From Lanius collurio (lineage: Eukaryota; Chordata; Aves; Passeriformes; Laniidae), in assembly GCA_020086605.1 (NCBI GenBank), contig JACBWW010000028.1, positions 11,034,164 through 11,098,163 of the forward strand: DNA of 64,000 nt, read 5' to 3'. The position numbers and the translations under genes are program-made. This document shows, one piece after another, positions 26,279 to 39,814 of this stretch (position 1 is its first letter; each line of letters starts with the position of its first letter). The notes beneath the pieces are model-generated. The model ran no database searches. It saw only the letters and a list, made by a program, of their open reading frames with translations, and had not been told where the DNA came from.

Positions 26279-27412
26279 CACAGAATCATAGAATACTAGG
26301 TTGGAAGGGACCTCAAGGATCATCTGCTCCAACCTTTCCTGGCAAAAGCAAGACCTATACAAGATGGCCCAATGCCCTGGGCAGCTGGATCGTAAAAGTG
26401 TGCAATATGGAATCCACCACCTCCTTGGGGATGAGATTACTACAAAGATTTTTCTCCTTGTGAAACATTTTCCACTTGTGTCAGTTGGAACCTGTTACAA
26501 GGAGTAGCTTGTACCTATTGTCCCATTCTGTCTTTTCCATGTGACTGTTGACACAAAGGGAGTTTCTGTTTTCTTTTTAGCCACTGGAATACAGTGATAA
26601 GACTTCCACTTAGCCTTCTTTTCTCAAGACTGAATAAATCCCAATGGCTCAGCCTTTCCTCATTCATCAGGCTTTCCAGCCCTTGAACCATCTTGACAGC
26701 CCTTCTCTGGACTCTCTCCAGCCTCCCTGTAAACAAAAGAGTTGAGTACAGTATTCCAGAAGTGGCCTGACAAGCACCCAGTAGAGTGGGACAGGGGCTC
26801 CTTTGTCTCTGCAGGTGATGCACTTTTTGATGCAGTCCACCACTGGGTCTCTTTTCCACAGCACACTCTGTACACTCAGTGTGAGTTTGATGTCCAACAG
26901 GACCCCTGGGTCCCTTTCCACAGAGCTGTTCCCCTTCTGGGTAGATCCCGGCCCATGCTGCCCTCATGGATTATGATTTCTCTGGTGCAAGACCTTACAC
27001 TTGTCTTTGCTGGACTTCATAAGGCTCTTGCCAGCCCACTCTTCCAGCCAATCCAGGCCTTCCTGCAGGGTGGCTTTCCCTTCCCAAGTAGCCATTTCTC
27101 ACTCAGTTTGGCACCCCCACAGGCATCATCACTGTACACGTGACCCCATTGTCCAGATCCCTTATGAAGGTAATTAACAGCTTTGGGCCCAACACCGATC
27201 CCTGGGGTACCCCACCTGTGAGAGGTGGCCAGCTTGGAAAGGAGCTGTTACCAACCCTGTCTGGGGGCAGCCCACGAGCCAGGGCCCCTGCAAACCACTT
27301 GTCCAGACCATGACACATCAGTTTCTGTGAGAGGAAGCTGTGGGAAACTGCATGGAAAGCCTTGGAAAAATCCAGATAGAAAATGTCCACCACTCACCCC
27401 ACCAACTGAGCA
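26279..27412 (-). mobile_element. CR1 LINE, 5'-truncated copy with RT remnants
   Basis: The largest CR1 in the window. Its 3' end is at the left, with cacagaatcatagaatacta (reverse complement of the CR1 terminal repeat) followed by ggttggaagggacctcaagg. Minus-strand translation gives the ORF2 C-terminus at about 26520-26750 ([19 protein letters not shown], then [15 protein letters not shown]). Farther right is the reverse-transcriptase palm, listed separately. It ends near 27412, inside the RT region, so at least the endonuclease and N-terminal RT are missing. That is the usual 5' truncation of this family. Stops and frame changes rule out activity. Confidence 0.95.
27103..27393 (-). pseudogene. 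CR1 reverse transcriptase palm fragment
   Basis: A minus-strand open frame of 96 codons carries two diagnostic non-LTR RT motifs in order: YLDFSKAF near its start (RT motif A, including the metal-binding aspartate) and GVPQGSVLGP in the middle (motif B). It continues to FIRDLDNG and then departs from the family sequence. The next motif, normally FADD with the catalytic aspartate pair, is found in another frame just downstream as YSDD (around 27122-27133 read on minus). A small deletion therefore shifted the frame directly before the active site. Not functional. Confidence 0.93.
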
Positions 27413-29307
27413 GGACTGAAAAAGCAAAGTTGTGGTTTGGATACTTCAAGCAGCTAGGAAGATCTGTGGATACAGAAATATTCACCTTTCTCCTAGAAGA
27501 GACTGAGATAGTTTATTCTGATGCGATGACCAAACATCCGCTAAATGGCTTATGTGCACTATTACTGTCAACAGGTAAACTGAGAAAATAAGACTTAGAA
27601 TTTTCAAGCCCCTTCATGAATGCTTACTTGTCAGTACATTTTTAGGAAATATTTAATCTCTCCCTGGGTTTAAATTACTGCTTCAAGCAGTTCAATAAAT
27701 TGTTCAAAGAAGTTCAAAAGCAGTCATGACAAATCACCTTGTTAGAAACAGCACCTCAGAATAATAATTCTTGAACTGATTCAGGCAGAAGCACTTCTGT
27801 TTCCATCTCTGGGATCCATGCCTTCAGTGAGGTTCTGGAATAAGTTATTTATGTTATTCACAAGTTCAAATTAGCCTCACTAGAAGTCAAATAAATCATG
27901 GTGCCAGTATGAAGGTATACTTGCTGCTTTGTCTATGATACTTTTCATAAATATTTTCTCATGTAGAAGAATACACAACATTTATGGAAAATTAGTAAGA
28001 AATGTGAATTACATTCTTATTTTCTTCTGACATTCTTTACAGGGTTAAGGAGACATGAAAAAGACTGATTATGTTGCAGGGAAACATGCATAATTAATTC
28101 ATTCCAAGAGCACACAGGTAGTATTTGCACAATTGTTCTATTTCTGCTGCAGTTAAAATAGTGATCTCAAACATACAGTTGTCCTTTGGAAGGTAAAAAG
28201 GTAAAATCCATAAAAGGACACTTAAATTTGTCTAAAGGTTGTAATAGTGGACCAAAGCTGTAAAGAATATATCCATCTGATGGATAAAAGTTTTCACAGT
28301 ACCACAGGAGATCTGAGTGAGAGAACGGAATAGACATCAAGGAACTTTTCCCACAAAAAATTAATGGTTCTCTTTAGATAGAAACAACTAAAATTACAAT
28401 ATATAGCAAATATAGTTAGATCACTGTGTCACCAACGATTTTCAGTGTTCAGATAAAGGATAAAGATTAAATTACTTTTATTTTCAGTTGCAATTTTTTT
28501 GCCAAATATAAAATATTTAACCATGAAAGCAGTCATTATTCTCCTACGGTTGGTGGTCTGATTAATTCTTATCATATTAAACAGAAATTCATTATATCCC
28601 TCCATATCACAAGTCCAGCTGAAGGAGATAAGTGGCTGATAAAATATCTCTGAGAACAGTTATAAATTACTCACTTTAAAAGAATAATAAAACAGTTATA
28701 CAAAGCTGACTAAATCCTCAATATATTTTGTAGAACTTACTTAGAAATATGCAGCAAATTACAGTCAATAACCTTCACTGTCAACCTGCTGTTCCCCAAA
28801 TTTTTGCACAGAAACTTATCTCTGAAGTGCAAATGTTGGATTAGTTTTTAATGGTGATGGGGTTTTTTTTCACTAGATCTGTCTCCATAATTTTCTCCAT
28901 TTTTTATAGATAAAAAGTAATCGTCTATTCCAGAGCTTTCTTTGTCTTTCCTCCTGTGTTTTATTTCCCTCTTTGAAAACAGAAGCTTCAGCAAAAACGT
29001 TCAGCATAATTTACCTGAGTAAAGACCCACTATAGGGGCAATCCTCAGTCATTTCCTCTTGGGACAGATGTTCCAAGGTTTGATGGCTCAAGTATGAGGG
29101 AAGAAGCTGTTATTAAGCTGATGTTGTGGGCTATTGTTTAAATGTATGAACAAGAAAAAAGAAATGTATCTTGCTCTGGATTTCAGTAAACAGCTGATGG
29201 CAGGGAATGGGAAGCATTGCCTAGTAGGAATTTAGGCATTTTATGACTCTATGATGCATGTGCTGTTGTGGGAGGAAAAAGGCAAACAAGCACAAAAGCC
29301 TGCAGAC
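27413..29307. other. AT-rich non-coding spacer
   Basis: No supported gene or recognised repeat. Confidence 0.5.
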
Positions 29308-29342
29308 AACCAAACCAAACCAAACCAAACCAAACCAAACCA
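29308..29342. repeat. (CAAAC)n pentanucleotide microsatellite
   Basis: Six uninterrupted CAAAC units at 29311-29340, with partial units at both ends. A likely length-polymorphic simple repeat. Confidence 0.97.
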
Positions 29343-32300
29343 GTCTGCTTTTGATAACTTTGAACAATAGTGGTCTCTGCATTTGTTTCTTAAGTAATGC
29401 TGAAAATATCCTTCAAATTAAATGATAATACTACACTGGTTTTCACTCCTCCTACATGTTTTCCTCCTTTGAGTGTCTAATGACTGTGATACCTATTAAA
29501 ACATCACAAAGATGCATTAATTTGTTTTTCATCTTCCCCACACCAGAAACTGAAAATATTTGAAGAAATGTAACTTTTTTTTCCCCCATTAAATTTGGTC
29601 TAGATAGTAAAAATATCGCATCATTGCTGATGAATTTTTCTCTAACATGCAGTCGTTCATCATCAGAGAGATATAATGTCATGGGCTTCTGAAGGATCAC
29701 GCATAAGCACGATTTGTCTTGAGCATATTGACTTTTGGGATAGGAAAGGTGTGACTAGAAAAGAGGGTCCCATGGAGGTGAGGCAGCAATGTTCTCAGCC
29801 AACTTCATTTTCTACTTTGAGACTCATGCTCAGTGCACCTGCATCAGCTCCCCTCCCCCCCAGTTCTCTTCCTGGAAGGCTCAGAAGGACTGCCTGTGCA
29901 TGCACAAACAACATGGCACAAAAGGTCCAGTTACATAAGAGGTGTGCACTGGCTAATCTATGAAAGGAAGTGAATCTACACCCCTTGCTCTCATTTTTCT
30001 CCCTCTCTCTTTGTCTTGTTCTCTTTGTAGCCCCCATATATGGACCATTCATGCATCAGGACCAACACGGGATCTAAGGACTAGTGATCTTTTTCCTTCT
30101 CTTTCTCTCTTTTATGCCTTTTTTCCCCTCCTCTCTTGTTTTATCTTCACTAAGTGAGGCTATCATATTCTACTCTTTACTCTGTACTGAAGTTTCTTGT
30201 GAGGTTTGAGGGCTTGTTGGTGATATGAAGAATTCAACATCAGCTTGTGGTATTGGGCCTAACTTTTATCTTTGTATACATGCCTAGGCACAAAAGAAAT
30301 GTTCTTGGCAATGTCCCAGGGATAAAGAAAGTTAAGGGACAATAATGATATAAATTTTGCACTACTGAACAGGCACTACACTCATCTTCCACTGTTTCCC
30401 TCCACCAGACTAATATTTCTTCCCCGACATTAGCTGTAGGGGAAAGCTCACGTGGTGTTGGCTGCACATAGAGAGGTATTGTAAGAGGAGAGCATGGCTG
30501 GACATGAGTCATATAAAGCAGGCAAGATACCTCTGGTTAGAGCTGAGGTCTCAGGGATTGGACTTGAGTTGTAAAGTGCCCTTTATGGAGCTAATGTATG
30601 AAAATTTATAGCTAAACTCTCTGAAGTTCAAGAGGTACAGGCTATGCAAATTGTAGAGGAAAATTAACTTTGCTTTGATGTTTAAACCTGAACATTAACA
30701 GCATAGCTGCAACAAGATCCTTCAGTTGCAAGGAACAAATTCCAATTACTAGATGGACATGAGCCTCAGTGACCATAGGCAGTTTGTATATTCCCTGTTC
30801 ACGCCCATATTTGGTGTCTATGTCTGCCTTTTCATGACCTGGCTACATGGTGAAGTTTTTGAAGAGATATATGCTGAATTTGGCTTTTTATGATAACTTC
30901 TGCTGATAAGCATCTTGCTTCTCTTCTTTCATTCCTTCCAAAGGCAATGAAGAGGTTCAAAGCCTTACATTGTTGAACTTTAACTACATTTAAATTTAGT
31001 TTGCCTAAATTTTAAATTTTCATTACTTATCCATGAATTGATGAACTTTGATGGGTCATAACTGCTCACTATTGGAATACTATGTGATTCTCATCATCTG
31101 TTGACATTGGGGCCAGAAACCAAACAGGGGGGGATGTGTTTGGACAGCAAAGCATCCTCTTCAGAAATGTAAGCTCATTACAGAGATAAAGATATTAAGT
31201 AAAGAATTTGAACCAATTCAATAATTGTTCCTTTCTGAACTGTGCCTTGGTGTCTATTTCTCCAGGCAGTATCTATTGGCTGTAATTTTATATACTAGCT
31301 TTAAAAAGGCAAGTTGCAGCAGATCAACAACACAAAAAATGTATTTGTTATGCTGTGCTTAGAATCAGTAGCAGCAAGTTAAAAAGATATTGCAACTGTA
31401 TGGAGTAAAAACCTAACAAACTCAGTATCAGAATAATAGCAATTCGTTTGCAACTTCAGTTGTTCTCACCTGTTTTTATATTAAAGAAAGAAAGTAGCAT
31501 TTTGAAGGTCATTTTTTAATATTTCAATGCAGCCAGGCTGATGAGAAAGGACAAACACTTGAAAAATGAAGTTATACAAGGTGCTTGAAGATAGAAATTG
31601 TTTCCTTAAAGTGTTTAATCATGCTTTTCAAAACCTCTTCCTCTGGTGACCTAATCACATAAATCATGGTAAAAGGTTAGAGACAAAGTTCAATTGCACC
31701 AAATTATATGTGATAGTTTCCCTGACACGGATTGCTTTCCATTAAAAAGTGAAGTCATTCCACTAAATAATCATGCTCTTATCATGGCCTCTGGAATGAA
31801 AGCTGATACTTTGTCACACACTTGTATGGATGGACTTCTTGGCTGCTTAAAACTCTGCTAAATGGGAAAATAACAACAAACCATATAACCACTGTGTTTT
31901 GGAAAGTAATCACTTAAGTCATGACTTACCCCATGTAATGAAAATGTTACACGTGACTTATGATTTCTGCAGAAATTCCTTGACACTCTGCTTCAGTGTT
32001 CCCCACAACAGGGGAAACCAAAGCCCAGAATTACAATGGAGAGCATAGAGCTGAGTGATGTCCCACTCCCGGACTTGTGCACTGCACTGTCTTCCTCCTT
32101 CCATGCTATAGAAGAAGTGCTTCTACTGCAAACTACTTACTTGTATGTATTTAATTTGGGTCATATCCCTGTATTTAGTGGGTTGCAGTTTGGAGAGCTA
32201 AAGGCACCTTGCTTCCAGGGAACTGGTAAAAGGCAGTCACCATATTGTGCTGGCTGTAGAGGATACTCCTCAAGTGTCCATCTGACTGCCCTTTCTGAAA

Positions 32301-33284
32301 GCTGAAAAATTTCCCATCTTGAGAATAATCAAAGAAAAGAAAGATTATGTTGATTTAAAAGCAGATAAAGAAAGAAGCAAGGGGAAGCAGGAAGCCAGAG
32401 CTGGCAAAGGTGTTACACTCTCCTTATATTTAGCAGCAGCAGCAACATAAACCTAAAGAAGCTTTCACTGTGTACACCTTAGAAGATATTGAATACTAGT
32501 CAAAGGATTTGCCAGCTGCAAATTAGATGAAGGCCCACAAAAAGTGGCAGAATCTGTGTGGTTATGACAGAAATATGGATCCTCCATAAGATCTTCACCA
32601 AGAATTTCTCTACAATTTATTATTGAAAATGCAATCTTTAGATTTAAAGGTCAGCATTCAGTCAAAGGAAACTGGACAGGGTTCTTACCTCTGATGAATG
32701 CTCTAATTTTGTGTTCTTCTCACATGAGGTAAACAACATTTTATCAGTTCAGATAATGGTGTACATTTTAAACAAAAAGATATCCTTTAAAGGTATAATT
32801 TAAGGAAGTCCATCTATCTTAATATATACTTCAAATAAACAAGACCACTTTAAGACATTGATGAAGCATTTGAAGCAAAGTTTTTGTAAGTTTTTATGCA
32901 AACTTCCTTAAATTTCTACACAATTAATTACTATGTAAAAACATCCAAGATCAATCTTTCTAAAAAATCAGTACCAGATATCTGCAGCATCCAGGAGCAA
33001 AACTGATGCATACAACACAATAATTTCAGGCCCAACTGACAATTTTTTTCCATCCAAACAACACAGAGGGGCTTCAGTACATGTGAAAATAAGCTAACAC
33101 TCTGAAAGACAACCAATTCTCTGCTGGTAGCCAGCTAATTACCAAGTAGTTTCAGTAGAGTACTGTAATTCCGAACAGTTACTTAGGAACTTTATAATGG
33201 ACCAGGTTTTCCTCACAGGTGGGAAGAAATCTGGCATAATGAAAGCAAGTTGCATATTTTGGGAGAGGAGAGAAAAAAAAAAAG
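29343..33284. other. AT-rich non-coding spacer
   Basis: No supported gene. A pyrimidine-rich part lies at about 29990-30145. The 89-codon frame at 32036-32305 (+) and the 95-codon frame at 29676-29963 (+) show no domain. Confidence 0.5.
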
Positions 33285-33384
33285 AAAGGGAAAGGGAAAG
33301 GGAAAGGGAAAGGGAAAGGGAAAGGGAAAGGGAAAGGGAAAGGGAAAGGGAAAGGGAAAGGGAAAGGGAAAGGGAAAGGGAAAG
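33285..33384. repeat. (AAAGGG)n hexanucleotide repeat, about 17 units
   Basis: A pure AAAGGG array of about 100 bp preceded by an A-rich stretch. The strand is all purine from about 33272 to 33386. In one frame it reads as alternating Glu-Arg, which explains the 96-codon open frame at 33197-33487; that frame is not a gene. A homopurine mirror-symmetric tract of this length can adopt triplex DNA. Confidence 0.98.
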
Positions 33385-35933
33385 ATTAAAAACCTGCAGG
33401 CCTGAAGTAGGTAGAAAGAGATTTGAACAGCATCTCCAAGTTAGTGTCTTAGCATGTAACTGGCAGTTTGGAGTGCTGAAAAGCTGACACTTTGGTGTCC
33501 ATGTATTTGAAAGATTATAGGGTCTTAGGTTTAGACTAGTGCAAGTGCAAGGAGAAAGAGGAAGCAGAGGAGAGGTAAAAATGCCTGGAACATATTTTGT
33601 TGATTAACTTGGATCATTTTTTAAAGTTGAGGGTCTCTTATTCTGTCACCAGAACTTATAGACTGACTAGTCCTTTATGCTAGTAAAAGTCAGGATTTAA
33701 TTCACCTTTGATGCTCACTAGCTGTGACAAAGAAGTGTCAATATCAGCATGCCTCTTGGTAAGGTGGCAAATTAAGTCTTTCCCTTCTCTGTTCAACATT
33801 GTCCAGTATAACTACAACAAGCAGATTTAATGAATTACAAGCCCTGTTTTTCTCTAATGCAGATGTGCTCTTCAAGAACTTGTTCTTCAGGTTCTCTCTG
33901 CTGCTTTTCTCCTTCTTTCTGCTTGGCATTTCCAATGAATTTATGTATATTTTTTAAAGTAAGGAGCAGTCAACACCCTCTGGAAGCAGTTCTGCTATTG
34001 TGTCTGGCTGGGGAGATAACTTTGCATGCACTGTTAGCTGCCTACAGGCAGACTCACATTCTAACATACCTCTTAGTACCATCAGAGGTCCACATAGTTT
34101 TCCAAGTGGGATTCCAATTATAGCAAGCCCCTTTGGCATAGCTTCTGCAAGAGCTTATTTTGGCCGTAGACGTATTACTTCAAGACTCAAGAGATGAACT
34201 TTAGTATAAGAGAGCATGTTGTAACTGGTGCTAGCACCACCACAAAGGTTATTTCCACTGATGGGTTTCCCTCAGCATTTTCCACACTACACACATAAGC
34301 CATGTTTCCTTGGTGGTTGTGCTAAAGCACACTTGGTATGACCTTGGCTTCCTTGAAAAAGGAAAGCTTGTGATTCAAGCAGATGCCTGCAAGGACACCT
34401 AAGAATTCATGAGTAAGTATTTCCACCATAAGAATTCTTAGCATACAATTTGTATACAGTGATATTTCAGCAGATGAACATCCTAATATTTTTGATCCCT
34501 GGGTAAAAGGGAGCCCCCCACAACTATTTAATCTGGTATGAAGCCTTAAAACCATAAAAGTAGGTTTTTCTTGCTTATTAGTGGAAAAAAAATTATCCAG
34601 TTTCAATCAGGAGTAGCAAGTTTAATTCAGGGTCTTTCCCCAACATTTCTGTACATATTAACTGAATGAAAATATTATACCTTCTTTTCAGGTTAGCTGA
34701 GCAGGCTCCAGAACACCTAAATAGATCTTCTGTCTCAGAATAGAGAAAAAATGGTCAAGGTTTGTTTAGAGAACACTCTTTGTTGATTGTTAGGGCCAAC
34801 ATCAATTAACACATAAATAAGGAGTTGTCCAGTCCTTCTAGACAAGAATCTTGGATCTCCCCAATTAGCCAGCAGCAAGTCTCTACAAAAAAGTACCATG
34901 GCCACACTGAATCCTAGCCCTTCTAAAACAGCATGAAACTGTCAACATTTCAGTGAGACCTGGAATTTCTCAGCTGAGTTCAGGTATTTCAAGATTATAT
35001 TTGATTCTGGAATTTCCCATATTCACATACTCTGCAGCTAAGCAGAGTAAACATCACTTTTAAGAGAGTGACCTTTTTCTTTCTGGTTAATGAGACGGGT
35101 TTTGTCAGTGCTAGCCTTGAACAGAAGGTCACTCTGATCAGGTTGACAACTGGTACTGTAAAACAAGTAATAACACAGAAAGCTGTAAATATTGCATTTG
35201 ATCCAACTATAGCTGCCTTCACATAAGGGTTCCAACCCTCATTCTTCCACCCACTCACAGCAAAAATGTTGAAAGCATTCGTGCATGGTAAGCAGTCAGG
35301 CTTCCCCACAAATGCTGAATGTCTAATATATTTACAGAACCCTTGCAGACAAACATGCAATTACATTTTTCGCTGACATTTGCACTTATTATGCTCCAAT
35401 ACTGTTGTGTTCTGAAAATATCATGTTTAAGGTAATGAAGAGAACGCTGCCGAGGACACCATGTCAGGATAATGAGCTAGCATGGTTTTCAAATTCGTGT
35501 TTGCTCCCATTACTTGGCTTTGAAAGTAACTACAGAGAGAGCACAAGACTGCAGCTTCCAGGCCCTCTTAGCAAGCACACATTCACCTTCAGGTTTGAAA
35601 CTGACTTTACACAAGCCTTTGGGGCAGGCATCAATCTTCCACACCATGTGCATTTCAGTGATTATCAGTAAGAATATTTTTATTGCATTCAGATCCCTCT
35701 TTTTCAACCAAAAGCTTGTAGGTGTCCAGAACATTAGAGGAGACAAGCCGAAAATTTCGCTAAATATCATCTTTTGCAAACAGCCTCAAGTTCCTCTACC
35801 CCTAATTCAAAGTGAATCAAGGAGACAGAGACAATATGCTTTCTGCCCACTTCTCTTAAAACAATTATAAGGTCAAGAAGAGACAAAATAAATTAACAAA
35901 TTTCAGAGAGGGTGATTCAGAAGGACATTAGTG
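33385..35933. other. AT-rich spacer with scattered open frames
   Basis: No recognised repeat. Open frames of 60-120 codons overlap on both strands between 33.7 and 35.9 kb, somewhat more densely than elsewhere. None shows a domain I know. One possible terminal exon at 33960-34197 is listed separately. Confidence 0.4.
33960..34197 (+). other. Possible terminal-exon-like open stretch, unassigned
   Basis: From the stop at 33955-33957 the plus-strand frame stays open for about 79 codons to a stop at 34195-34197. It is preceded by a pyrimidine-rich stretch (33890-33930) and a ttttttaaag sequence that could serve as a 3' splice site. The C-terminus is strongly basic (FGRRR then SRLKR). There is no ATG near its start, so it could only be an exon or a chance frame. 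The family is unknown to me and the opposite strand is also open over 61 codons, so confidence is low. Confidence 0.15.
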
Positions 35934-35953
35934 GTAGGTAGCAAGCTACCTAC
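35934..35953. repeat. Short perfect hairpin (9-bp stem)
   Basis: gtaggtagc and gctacctac are perfect reverse complements separated by aa. A compact cruciform- or hairpin-capable palindrome with no known role. Confidence 0.9.
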
Positions 35954-38900
35954 AACCTGTTCTATTTTATGCCGCCTCCTCTATTTTTGTTGTTTCCCTT
36001 TTAAATTTTCTGTAGGTGTCAGGGCAAGAAATTTTAACTTCCTGCATCTTTAAGCTACTGCCTTAGCCACACCTCTCTCAGGTTTCTCTATGTTAGGCAG
36101 AGTGCCCAGCAGTGGTCACTCCACATATAAGAGCTCTTCTGTACATGTGATATTCTGCCCTAGCTTACACATTATGATATATCCCATGAAGGCCCAGGGT
36201 TCTATGGGTTCATCTGAGCAGACTGGAGTCTCAAAGAGATTCACACACGTGCACTGATACCAATCAGTCATATATGTGCATATTTAGTAGGTTTAGTGGT
36301 GGGAGCCTATTGCTTTCAAATCATTTAGCTGGACTGGTCTTGACCCTGTATGTAATAACTGTGATGCACTCAGAATCTAAAAACACAAGATATACCAAGA
36401 GTAGTTTACAAAATCTGGGATAACAGGAAAAAAGTCTTATTGGGAGGATTGCTTGTAGGAATAGCTTCTTGAGAGTATAACACTTTCAAGTTCTGCCAAA
36501 CACAGTTTTATAATACAGTGTGAATTTTTGTACTACATTCTTTCTTCTGCTGTCTTATCTTTGCTTGGCTTGCCAGCCCTTCACCAAAGATTTTGCACTT
36601 TTTATTCTGAGTCATCATAATACCTATCACAATGAGTAGATGTTCACTAAGCTGGCAAGACATCATTTGTTTTAACACTAAGTGATGATTTGTTGTTAGG
36701 TTTAATACATTCTGAGCCTCAAAACAAAGTACATCCCCATGTGTTACTCCAGTTCTTCACTGATTTATAGCAGCATAGACTCAGCTTGCAAACACTGGGC
36801 CCATTTATATACAACCTCAGGAAATAAGGTTTAAGACAATGTTTTATACTTCTTCCAGTTCTGTCTGACTTGGAAGTTCAGCATGTTGTGTAAGATTTTT
36901 ACTCCCATATCTCTGTTGTGGTTACATCTGAAATATTTTTTCCCCTGACATACATGTCTGTCAACTCTAAGTCTCATGTTACAATACAGCTGAGAAGATA
37001 TTCTCCATGATGCAGGGGAGCAGGAAAAGACTATGTATCTTGTAAATCATCAAAACAGTTCTTCATATGTCATTATTACATTGAGAAAATACTCATCTTT
37101 ACCTCCGATTGACCATAATGAAGGTAAAGGCCACTTAGCACTAGTTTGGGGCACCCAATAGATGAAAGGACTGGTCCCTACAGGTTTCACCTTTCTGCAG
37201 GACTCAAGGAGAGTGTATGTCAGTAAGTGCAAAGGGAGATGAACCAAACTTCAAACAACCTGATGTCATCCACAGCAGGAAATCATTTCTTTCACATCTC
37301 CATTTAAAAATGTAACCAACTTTAGAAAAAAAAATGTTCCACAATCCAGTGAAAAGAACTCTACATAAAATGAATTTAAATCATAACATTGTAACACCTG
37401 AAGCATGTGGGGATAAAGTAGGCCAAAACATGAACCAAATAACACAGCTTGTTTCCACAGTAACCAGAAGATTTACAGAAAATGCTTTCCTTTTAGAGAT
37501 AAGCTGTTGCTAGTATCTGAGTGGTATATTTGAGTAGTATAAGTATGAACATAATTTTCTTAATCCTTATGTGCTGCTTCAGAAACTAACACTTTCTACT
37601 CAGTTCAGGGTAAAAATCTTGTTGGTATCAGTTTTTCTTATTTCCATATGTTACATTTTACTACCTTTTAAAAAGAATAAAAGTATGAGATAACCCTATA
37701 GGTTTTAGTTATATAGTTGCACCCTAGACTGCAAAGAAGAGTGTCATGCCAACTTAGTTCTTCCTGGTGCTATTAGGTTAGGAGATGAAAGCTTCTAGGT
37801 GAATGACACCCACCCATAATAACCCCATCGAGGCAGAACTCATTAATTAAAGATGACGTCTGCTTTTATTCACTTCTGGTGCGAGCTGAACAACCCATGG
37901 CTTTTCCTTAACAAGAATAAGGTATTTCTTGACTCTTCAAGTAAAATAAAAAAGTACATGCCATATTCTTATACCAGCATAAATCAGAACAGCTTCCCTA
38001 GTATACAATAGAGTGCAACTTATAATTAAGGATACTTTCCACCAAAACATAGAACAACCTTGCATGATCACAGAGTTATACTTGCCACATTGAAAATGTC
38101 AAGTAGCATTATTTCTATGGAAAACATAACTAATTTTCAACTCATGTTGTTGGAAAAGACCTCCTCTAACTATTTCTTATAAAGAAACGGACCAATTGGC
38201 AAATTTGCACATTTATGGAATTCATGGGTGGCTCAAAGAGTTTTACTGATACTTTTTAAGCAAGAGTAAGAACAAAATGAAACTGGAAAAGAAATATTGA
38301 CTGTATCTTCTAACCCAATTAAATTAGCTATTTGGCTTAAGTGAGAAAAGTCCACCTCCAAAATACAAATTCTGCACCCTTAATCCTAGAGAAGTTTTTA
38401 CTTTTGGTATGATCTCTGTGGCTTAAACTTATTTATAATTTTAAATACAAACTTTTTAACAGTCTCGTTTTTCCATTATTAAACCTGCTTACCACGTACT
38501 TGATTTATTGTATAACAGCACATTGCTCCCTATCTGCTTTCCCTAGTAATATTCAGCTTAATTATAAACAGATATACCAGATATTGCAATGAAGTACCCA
38601 CATTAAATGGAGCATTATGTTTTTCTGACTTTGGTAAAATATGTTTCAGAATCAAATGTAAGAGACTTTTCTGATTGCCTTCCCATTCCGGCAATGGGCA
38701 TTCAGTCCTAAACCAGGACTGAAATTCCAAATACTTCAGTCATTCTATCACCCTTCACTTGGAAAAAACCTTCAAACATTTGCAGACTGCTGCAAAAAAT
38801 CCCATGGCAGGGCCTGTTAACATAATTCCATTACTTGATATACCAATATCATCTATGTTAAGTTGAATATTTTGTATATATGCACATATGTGTGAAAGCA

Positions 38901-39814
38901 GGTAGATAGGTAGGAATATAGATATATTGAAAGATGGATAAATATATATATTCTTCTACCAGTTCTATTTTTCAACAAATGAGCTGTGACTTTTCTGCAT
39001 TTAACAGTTTAATGCATCTTGTACTTATGTAGAGAAAATGTAAATGAAAATTAAGTTTCTTATGCCCAGTAGAAAAGCACCTCAGATTATATAGCTCATC
39101 TAAGTCGCTACTCCAAGCAGGGTGCAATTTTAATGTTCAAATCTGACACTTTGGTGAGGGGATATGAGCTTTTCAGTTTCTCTCTCACAATCTGGGTCCT
39201 CCAAATACTTTTTCAGTAAAACATCATTATCTTAGAGGGTTTCAGAAGCAAGTGTTTTAAAAAATTGTTTCTTAATTTGTAATATTCAAGACATAATTTT
39301 CTATTATCATACAGTCAGACCCACCACATCTTTCCTTTTTCAGCTGTTTTAGTTTGCTAGAAAAGCTGCCACTGCTGAGGGGGAGAGTAAATATTGTTCA
39401 TAGGATGAGAAAATGCAGTGTTTTAACCTTGAAATGGATCTGATTTTTGCATTCTTTGGGGATCCTTCTTTTCCCTTTCCTTTTCCCTTTCCCTTACCCT
39501 TTTCATTTTCCACCAGTGGTACTCACATCTAAAAACACAAGTTCAGTTTCACTTCAATTCAGTACTGCTAGCATGACATTGAGCAGAATTAATAAATATA
39601 CCTATTACTTACTAAAGTCTTTCACAGCTCTCCTCTCAGCCAGTTCACATGGCCTATACTTTTAAAAAATGTTTCTGTCACCTGGACTGAGAGGGTACGA
39701 ATAATGGACAAAGCAGGATGAGAGTGACTGTGTTTCATGACTGAACTCTGAAGAAGCTTTATAGCAGGCATCACCAGCACCATCCTGTTTCACCACAGCT
39801 AAAATAAAGCACTG
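35954..39814. other. AT-rich non-coding spacer
   Basis: No supported gene. A degenerate pyrimidine tract of CCCTTT-like units lies at about 39468-39510. A stretch near 37800-37900 vaguely resembled an LTR but could not be confirmed. Confidence 0.5.

Noticed and set aside
26742..27143. 133-codon plus-strand frame
   Set aside because: Antisense to the CR1 ORF2 fragment, whose minus-strand reading is clearly the real one.
33197..33487. 96-codon frame with a Glu-Arg repeat as an RNA-binding-like protein
   Set aside because: The repeat is just the translation of the AAAGGG microsatellite.
34995..35870. Cluster of overlapping 90-120 codon frames on both strands
   Set aside because: No domain, no consistent strand, no splice or start context; most likely chance.
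37790..37930. Possible LTR-like stretch around the block ccccatcgaggcagaactc
   Set aside because: A faint resemblance to avian LTR sequence, but no ends, promoter or poly(A) signal could be placed.
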